Origin: Paenarthrobacter aurescens
GTDB lineage: Bacteria; Actinomycetota; Actinomycetes; Actinomycetales; Micrococcaceae
Direction of reading: 5' to 3'
Assembly: GCF_041549525.1 (NCBI RefSeq)
Contig: NZ_CP157456.1
Coordinates: 4,278,001-4,342,000 of the forward strand
Length of the DNA stretch: 64,000 bases
In this document: piece by piece, positions 59,923 through 64,000 of the stretch
Numbering within the stretch: position 1 is the first letter of the stretch
Layout of the letters: every line of letters begins with the position of its first letter
Notes under the pieces: generated by a model
What the model was told of the DNA's origin: nothing
The model's input: the letters and a program-made list of their open reading frames with translations, nothing else
The model's database searches: none
Translations under genes and position numbers: made by a program

Positions 59923-61668
59923 GTGTCCCACCCGATCGACGTCGGATCAGTACTTGGCGGCCGCTACAAGGTCACGGCCAATGTATTGACCTCGCATGAC
60001 CAAGATCAGGTGCTCGACGGCGTGGACCAGGTCCTCAACCGTCCCGTGAGCATCCTTGTTGCCGGTCCCGGAAATGCCGAGCAGGTGGCCCAGAGCGCCC
60101 GCGAAGTAGCCACAGGGGAGCGGCCGGGCCACGTTCAGATCCTGGACCTTGGCATCAGCGAAAACACCACCTACCTGATCACCAACCACAGCACCGCACC
60201 GGACCTCCTGGACCTGGTGGTAGCCACCAACCCGCCGTACATTGAGCCCTTCTTTACGGAGACGCTCGGCAGCGAGATCTTCGGCCAGCCGCGTACCTAC
60301 GAGCCCGAGACGTACGACGGCCTGTATGAGGATGACGAGCACGACGCCGAGTACATCCAGTACGACGAAAACGGCTACCCCATCCCGTCGGAATATGACG
60401 AGCCTGCGTCCGAGCCCGCCACACCCGCACGCACCGCGCCGCACGTGCCGCCTATGCCTTCTTCCAGCCCGTCTGCGCCCAAGAGCGGCATAGCAGGCAA
60501 GCTGGCTGCAGCGGCTGCCGGCGCGGGAGCAGCGGGTATTGCCGCCGCCGCTGCACTGAAGAACTCCAGCTCCAAGAACAACGACGCCGGTGCTGGCGCC
60601 GCTTCCACGGACGCCGCTTCCGGCGGTGGAGCCTCACCTGCTGCTGCGTCCCAGCCACCTACGCAGGCCGTTTCTTCGCAGCCGATCAGCCGCGAGCCTG
60701 CTGCACCGGAGCCTTCGATCCGCGAATCAGCCAGCCGGGAATCTGCAAGCCGGGAATCTGCAAGCCGTGATTCGGCCGGACGCGATTCGGCTGCGGAGCC
60801 GAAGGTTTCACTGTGGTCCGAAGAGGACTACGGCTTCAGGGATCGAGGGGCAGGTGCCGCTGCCGGCGCCGCTGCCTCGGCAGGTGCGGGTGGTCTCGGA
60901 AACCGCGGCAATGACTCCACCTTCGATCGCAACGCAAGCAACTTCCCGGCGTCGTCCGCTGCCACGGGCAACTATGGCGATGAATACGCTGAAGAAGAAG
61001 TCTACGAAGACGAGGCTCCTGAGAAGGAACCCCGTTCCCTGCGCTGGCTCGTTGGTGGACTCCTTGCTGCCGTGTTGGTGGTGGGACTCGTCCTGGCGGT
61101 GACCAACCTCGGCAGCCTCCTGCCCAGTGGTACTCCGGCTGCGACTCAAAGCACGCCTGCCCCACAAACCACCCCGGCGGAAACCGAAGAGCCCGCGCCC
61201 ACAGAGGCTCCGGCTCCTGCTACTCCGCCGGAAATTGAAGAGATTACCCGCCTCGGTGACTTCCCCTTCGCCGCTACCTACGACAAGGATCTTGCCAAGG
61301 CGTTTGATGGCAACGCTGCCAGCTATTGGTCTTACATGGAGTTTGCTACCGCCGACTGGGGCGGACTGGCAAAGGAAGTGCCTCTGATGATCAAGCTGAA
61401 GGAAGCCACTGAGGTCAAGTCCGTTGTACTGAACCAGTTGGGTGGTTCCGGCGGTAGCATCAGCGTCTACACCAATGATCGTCCTGCCATGGACGGTGCA
61501 AAGCTGGTGGGCACCAACAGCTTTACATCACCGGAACTGACCATGCCGCTTGCCGCACCGACGCAAGCCCAGTACGTCATGGTGGTCATCACCACGCTGC
61601 CTAAGCTGGCCGCACCCAAGACACAGTACGGCTTCGGTCTCCGCCTCGCCGAGGTCACCGTTCAGTAG
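59923..61668 (+). CDS. MurJ-associated membrane protein with kinase-like N-lobe and discoidin-like end
   Basis: The protein has 581 residues. Residues 1-100 resemble a protein-kinase N-lobe (GSVLGGRYKVTANVLTSHDQDQ), with no catalytic lobe, so it is a pseudokinase fragment. A low-complexity Pro/Ala/Ser linker with five RESAS-type repeats follows. Residues about 375-396 form a membrane helix. The extracellular end (about 445-581) resembles a discoidin-like fold, as in the C-terminus of mycobacterial MviN. The GTG start has AGGAGG 5 nt upstream. It probably regulates MurJ as a detached module. Confidence 0.75.
   Translation: MSHPIDVGSVLGGRYKVTANVLTSHDQDQVLDGVDQVLNRPVSILVAGPGNAEQVAQSAREVATGERPGHVQILDLGISENTTYLITNHSTAPDLLDLVVATNPPYIEPFFTETLGSEIFGQPRTYEPETYDGLYEDDEHDAEYIQYDENGYPIPSEYDEPASEPATPARTAPHVPPMPSSSPSAPKSGIAGKLAAAAAGAGAAGIAAAAALKNSSSKNNDAGAGAASTDAASGGGASPAAASQPPTQAVSSQPISREPAAPEPSIRESASRESASRESASRDSAGRDSAAEPKVSLWSEEDYGFRDRGAGAAAGAAASAGAGGLGNRGNDSTFDRNASNFPASSAATGNYGDEYAEEEVYEDEAPEKEPRSLRWLVGGLLAAVLVVGLVLAVTNLGSLLPSGTPAATQSTPAPQTTPAETEEPAPTEAPAPATPPEIEEITRLGDFPFAATYDKDLAKAFDGNAASYWSYMEFATADWGGLAKEVPLMIKLKEATEVKSVVLNQLGGSGGSISVYTNDRPAMDGAKLVGTNSFTSPELTMPLAAPTQAQYVMVVITTLPKLAAPKTQYGFGLRLAEVTVQ
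60721..60795 (+). repeat. Five 15-bp tandem units in the pseudokinase linker
   Basis: Units at 60721, 60736, 60751, 60766 and 60781 encode RESAS, RESAS, RESAS, RDSAG and RDSAA. The second and third are identical at DNA level, so copy number may vary between strains. Confidence 0.85.
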
Positions 61669-61686
61669 CCACTCGACTCAAGTAGA

Positions 61687-61724
61687 AGCAGAGGCCGTTT
61701 TGATTCATCAGGACGGCCTCTGCT
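61687..61724 (+). terminator. Terminator after the pseudokinase gene
   Basis: AGCAGAGGCCGT (61687-61698) pairs perfectly with ACGGCCTCTGCT (61713-61724), and TGTTCTCTCCTTT follows. It isolates trxB-trxA. Confidence 0.85.
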
Positions 61725-61812
61725 GTTCTCTCCTTTGCGTCACCGCTTAGATTCGGCACGCGTGCAGACGGTACCCTGAATGATGGTGGCTTTTAGGGTC
61801 CCCATCTCCAAC

Positions 61813-61838
61813 GGAATATTTGGAACACAACAGGGGTT
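61813..61838 (+). promoter_or_regulatory. SigR/SigH-type promoter for trxB-trxA
   Basis: GGAAT (61813-61817), exactly 18 nt, then GTT (61836-61838) matches the consensus of the thiol-oxidative-stress sigma factor (SigR in Streptomyces, SigH in mycobacteria). Thioredoxin genes are its classical targets. Transcription would start near 61845, so the ATG at 61846 would be at or next to the 5' end. Confidence 0.75.
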
Positions 61839-61845
61839 GAGTCAG

Positions 61846-61899
61846 ATGGCTGCCCCGAAAGCAGCAGCATCGACCAAGGAAGAGGTTCACGCCAAGTGA
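61846..61899 (+). CDS. 17-residue upstream reading frame overlapping the trxB start
   Basis: ATG 61846 opens a 17-codon frame, MAAPKAAASTKEEVHAK, whose TGA overlaps the trxB GTG (GTGA at 61896-61899). With the predicted transcript start next to its ATG, it would be translated as a leaderless frame and could deliver ribosomes to trxB by reinitiation. AAGGAAGAGG inside the frame also provides a trxB ribosome site. It may equally be chance; no peptide function is suggested. Confidence 0.5.
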   Translation: MAAPKAAASTKEEVHAK

Positions 61900-62852
61900 G
61901 CATTGCAGAAAACAGCGCATCGCAGGTGCGTGACGTCATCATCGTAGGTTCAGGCCCCGCCGGCTACACAGCCGCTGTTTACACCGCCCGAGCCAACATG
62001 AAGCCTCTGCTCATTGCCGGTTCCGTCACTGCTGGTGGCGAACTGATGAACACCACAGACGTGGAAAACTACCCCGGATTCCCGGACGGCATCATGGGCC
62101 CGGACCTCATGGAGAACTTCGAAAAGCAGGCCGCCCGCTTCGGCACCGAGATCCTGTTCGAGGATGTCACCGAGCTGGACCTCGACGGCGATATCAAGAC
62201 TGTAACCATCGGAACGGGGGAGACCTTCCAGGCGAAGGCCATCATCCTGTCCACTGGTTCGGCCTACCGCGAGCTCGGCCTTGCCAACGAAAAGCGCCTC
62301 TCAGGCCACGGTGTTAGCTGGTGTGCAACCTGCGATGGTTTCTTCTTCAAGGACCAGGACATCGCCGTCATCGGTGGTGGCGACTCCGCCATGGAGGAAG
62401 CACTGTTCCTCACCAAGTTCGCAAAGTCCGTCACCGTTGTCCACCGACGCGACACCCTGAAGGCTTCCAAGATCATGGGCGACCGCGCCCAAGCCCACGA
62501 GAAGATCAACTTCGTTTGGAACACCGCCGTCGAAGATGTTCTCGGCGGGGACAAAGTCACTGGCCTGAAATTGAAGAACCTGGTGGACGGCACCGAGTCT
62601 GAACTCGCTGTCACCGGCGTGTTCGTCGCTATCGGCAACGATCCCCGCACTGACCTCATCAAGGGCAAGGTGGATCTGACCCCCGAGGGAACCATCGCTG
62701 TGGAAGGCCGTAGCTCCCGTACCAACATCAAGGGTGTCTTCGCTGCCGGCGATGTCATTGATCCCACGTACCGCCAGGCCATCACGGCTTCGGGCTACGG
62801 TTGTGTGGCTGCCCTTGACGTTGAGCACTACCTCGCAGACCTGCACTCCTAA
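61896..62852 (+). CDS. trxB: Thioredoxin reductase
   Basis: TrxB reduces thioredoxin with NADPH and FAD. The 318-residue protein has VRDVIIVGSGPAGYTAAVYTA (FAD), redox motif CATC in WCATCDGFFF, VIGGGDSAMEEALFLT (NADPH), and the closing GVFAAGDVIDPTYRQAITASG. The start is GTG 61896. It is 35 bp upstream of trxA in the same operon, behind the SigR-type promoter. Confidence 0.97.
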   Translation: MSIAENSASQVRDVIIVGSGPAGYTAAVYTARANMKPLLIAGSVTAGGELMNTTDVENYPGFPDGIMGPDLMENFEKQAARFGTEILFEDVTELDLDGDIKTVTIGTGETFQAKAIILSTGSAYRELGLANEKRLSGHGVSWCATCDGFFFKDQDIAVIGGGDSAMEEALFLTKFAKSVTVVHRRDTLKASKIMGDRAQAHEKINFVWNTAVEDVLGGDKVTGLKLKNLVDGTESELAVTGVFVAIGNDPRTDLIKGKVDLTPEGTIAVEGRSSRTNIKGVFAAGDVIDPTYRQAITASGYGCVAALDVEHYLADLHS

Positions 62853-62887
62853 AGCTGCATCCAAGCAACCATACGAAGGGAAAAGTT

Positions 62888-63214
62888 ATGAGCAACGCAA
62901 AAGACGTAACTGACGCAAGCTTCAGCACGGATGTCCTGGCTTCCGAGAAGCCGGTCATCGTGGATTTCTGGGCAGAGTGGTGTGGCCCCTGCCGCAAGCT
63001 CGGTCCCATCCTCGACGAGATCTCCGTTGAGTACAGTGACAAGGTTGAAGTTGTGAAGCTCAACGTTGACGACAACCCTGCCATTGCCGCCGAGTACGGC
63101 ATCACGTCCATCCCGGCCGTGTACCTGTTCAGCGGGGGAGAAGTTAAGAGCACTGTCATCGGTGCCAAGCCCAAGCAGTTCTTCGAAAAGGAATTCGCGG
63201 ACGTCCTGTCCTAG
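62888..63214 (+). CDS. trxA: Thioredoxin
   Basis: The 108-residue protein has the active site WAEWCGPCRKL at about residues 28-38, the cis-Pro in ITSIPAVYLF, and normal length. It reduces disulfides in the cytosol, receiving electrons from TrxB. GAAGGGAAAAG stands before the ATG. A strong terminator follows, closing the operon. Confidence 0.97.
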   Translation: MSNAKDVTDASFSTDVLASEKPVIVDFWAEWCGPCRKLGPILDEISVEYSDKVEVVKLNVDDNPAIAAEYGITSIPAVYLFSGGEVKSTVIGAKPKQFFEKEFADVLS

Positions 63215-63240
63215 GCATCAGTCTTAGCTGAATTTCTCAG

Positions 63241-63285
63241 AAGCCGGCGGTTTCCGTTCCTCAAGGAGCGGGAGACCGCCGGCTT
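63241..63285 (+). terminator. Terminator after trxA
   Basis: AAGCCGGCGGT (63241-63251) pairs with ACCGCCGGCTT (63275-63285). An inner CCGTTCC/GGAGCGG stem lies between, and TTTTTG follows on the plus strand. Confidence 0.9.
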
Positions 63286-63402
63286 TTTGTTGCTTCCATT
63301 GAAATGAACCTCTATCGGTCGCTTGGCAGGCTCTTTTGCTCTGAAGCGGGTTCTGCAGCCTCTGGACCGAGTGAGTGGCTTGTCCTTACCTGGGGTAGGG
63401 GA

Positions 63403-63456
63403 ACTTTCTGTAGTTGCTGCACTTTCTGCAGTAGTTGCACTTTCTGTAGTAGTTGC
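63403..63456. repeat. Three 18-bp tandem units between trxA and parS
   Basis: ACTTTCTGTAGTTGCTGC and two close variants run head to tail at 63403-63420, 63421-63438 and 63439-63456. Read on the minus strand they encode Thr/Ala/Glu/Ser repeats inside an open frame that runs through the trxA terminator, so coding is doubtful. Apart from the repeats and parS, 63286-63780 shows no gene I can support. Confidence 0.8.
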
Positions 63457-63782
63457 GACCTTGCTGGTCTGAACATGTCCGCGCATCCCCGGACTATCAG
63501 CTGGTTCTTTCCTTTGGACCCGCAGGCCGCTCAAGCGCGCCCAGCCCCTCGGCCGCCGGCCCACGTACCGAGTACCGAGCATCTAGTGCCCCGCCCTGCT
63601 GAAACGAGCCCGCCGTGATTGGTGTCCAGCCTTCCAATTCGTCCAGCCTCCAAGTCGTCCAGCAGCCAATCCAGCCAGCCAGGCGCGCTGATCGGGCAAA
63701 GACCGTAGCTTCCAAAACCGGTTCATCATGGCGGGGAAGTCGGGTAATCAGGAGTCAGGCTGACACCGCTGAGTTTTGGTTT

Positions 63783-63798
63783 CGTTTCACGTGAAACA
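63783..63798. promoter_or_regulatory. parS-type partition site
   Basis: CGTTTCACGTGAAACA matches the chromosomal parS consensus (TGTTTCACGTGAAACA) at 15 of 16 positions; the central 14 bp (63784-63797) are a perfect palindrome. ParB binds this near the origin to organise segregation. It lies on the side where parB and parA are expected beyond the window. Confidence 0.9.
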
Positions 63799-63842
63799 TC
63801 GTGGGTATGTTCGAAGGTCTTGTCCAGCATCCAGGGTATGCT

Positions 63843-63998
63843 TCAGATATCCCTTTCCATCCGGATTTGGAGGCACGTAGCCCTGAGTCCAGATGCCTTG
63901 GAGCGGCTACGCAGTGCCTGGCGCGCGGGAACACGCGCCCCGCCTGGGAGCCAGTCCACGGACTGGTAAACCGTTCCGGTGCCACTCGATGCGTCGTG
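63843..63998 (-). CDS. Possible 3' end of a gene entering from the right
   Basis: A minus-strand frame is open from the window edge to TGA at 63843. It reads GTVYQSVDWLPGGARVPARQ, then a basic tail ending QIRMERDI. The upstream half has GC-rich third positions; the rest is less convincing. In actinobacteria parB or an acetyltransferase-like gene on this strand is expected here, but this tail does not look like ParB. The overlapping plus-strand frame starting at 63808 is an alternative. Confidence 0.3.
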   Translation of the reverse strand, partial: HDASSGTGTVYQSVDWLPGGARVPARQALRSRSKASGLRATCLQIRMERDI

Positions 63999-64000
63999 CC

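Noticed and set aside
60721..60795. Regularly repeated units as a CRISPR-like array
   Set aside because: Units are contiguous 15-bp coding repeats without spacers, inside a protein linker.
63211..63582. Minus-strand frame of 123 codons after trxA with Thr/Ala/Glu/Ser repeats
   Set aside because: It runs through the trxA terminator and into the trxA stop, and its repeats come from an 18-bp DNA tandem; no ribosome site was seen.

Overview
The window is high-GC actinobacterial DNA, and the gene set and protein similarity point to Arthrobacter or Paenarthrobacter (Micrococcaceae). It looks like the origin-proximal left arm of the chromosome. It opens inside dnaB. It carries the ssb-S6-S18-L9 block, and it ends with cca, NUDIX, murJ, a pseudokinase, trxB, trxA and a parS-type site. 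In actinobacteria that last order leads into parB-parA-rsmG-yidC-rpmH-dnaA, which lie outside the window. I see no prophage, transposase, CRISPR array or rRNA; there is one tRNA (Leu-GAG).

Layout. 0-2.8 kb: dnaB (5' part), a 583-bp intergenic region rich in DnaA-box sequences, two membrane-anchored proteins with L7/L12-C-terminal-like repeats, and a zinc-ribbon protein. 2.8-12 kb: an FMN reductase, two alpha/beta hydrolases, a CoA-transferase/HMG-CoA-lyase pair behind a palindrome, small accessory genes, a lipoprotein, a lipid kinase and a gene remnant. 12-17.1 kb: an acyltransferase, an Lsr2 protein lacking its DNA-binding half, an ABC ATPase with its membrane partner, PhzF and DUF1801. 17.1-19.7 kb: rplI, rpsR, ssb and rpsF with a structured leader, then ynfA and tRNA-Leu. 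19.8-28.5 kb: two amino-acid permeases, an M18 aminopeptidase, an intradiol-dioxygenase-like lipoprotein and a cyclase cluster with two converging IclR regulators. 28.6-42 kb: an ECF sigma factor with a membrane partner, an ABC/two-component operon, PAP2 and PAP2-DAGK enzymes, DeoR-MFS, an ABC-F ATPase and a lipoprotein penicillin-binding protein. 42-54.4 kb: a very large secreted GH31 enzyme, a two-component system facing a FtsX-type ABC exporter, an HxlR-controlled NAD(P)-binding protein, an FAD oxidoreductase overlapping a GT87-like mannosyltransferase, and a 46-residue peptide gene with its own signals. 54.5-64 kb: housekeeping genes up to the partition site.

Cooperation and regulation. 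Many genes sit in tight pairs with 4-bp start/stop overlaps (CoA transferase/lyase, sensor/regulator pairs, DeoR/MFS, phosphatase/cca, sigma partner/sigma). At least sixteen genes have a TANNNT hexamer exactly 6-7 nt before the start codon, the geometry of leaderless mRNAs. trxB-trxA lies behind a sequence matching the thiol-stress SigR/SigH promoter (GGAAT-N18-GTT), which would start a leaderless 17-codon reading frame overlapping the trxB start. Gene functions are inferred from motifs read by eye; no database search was possible.
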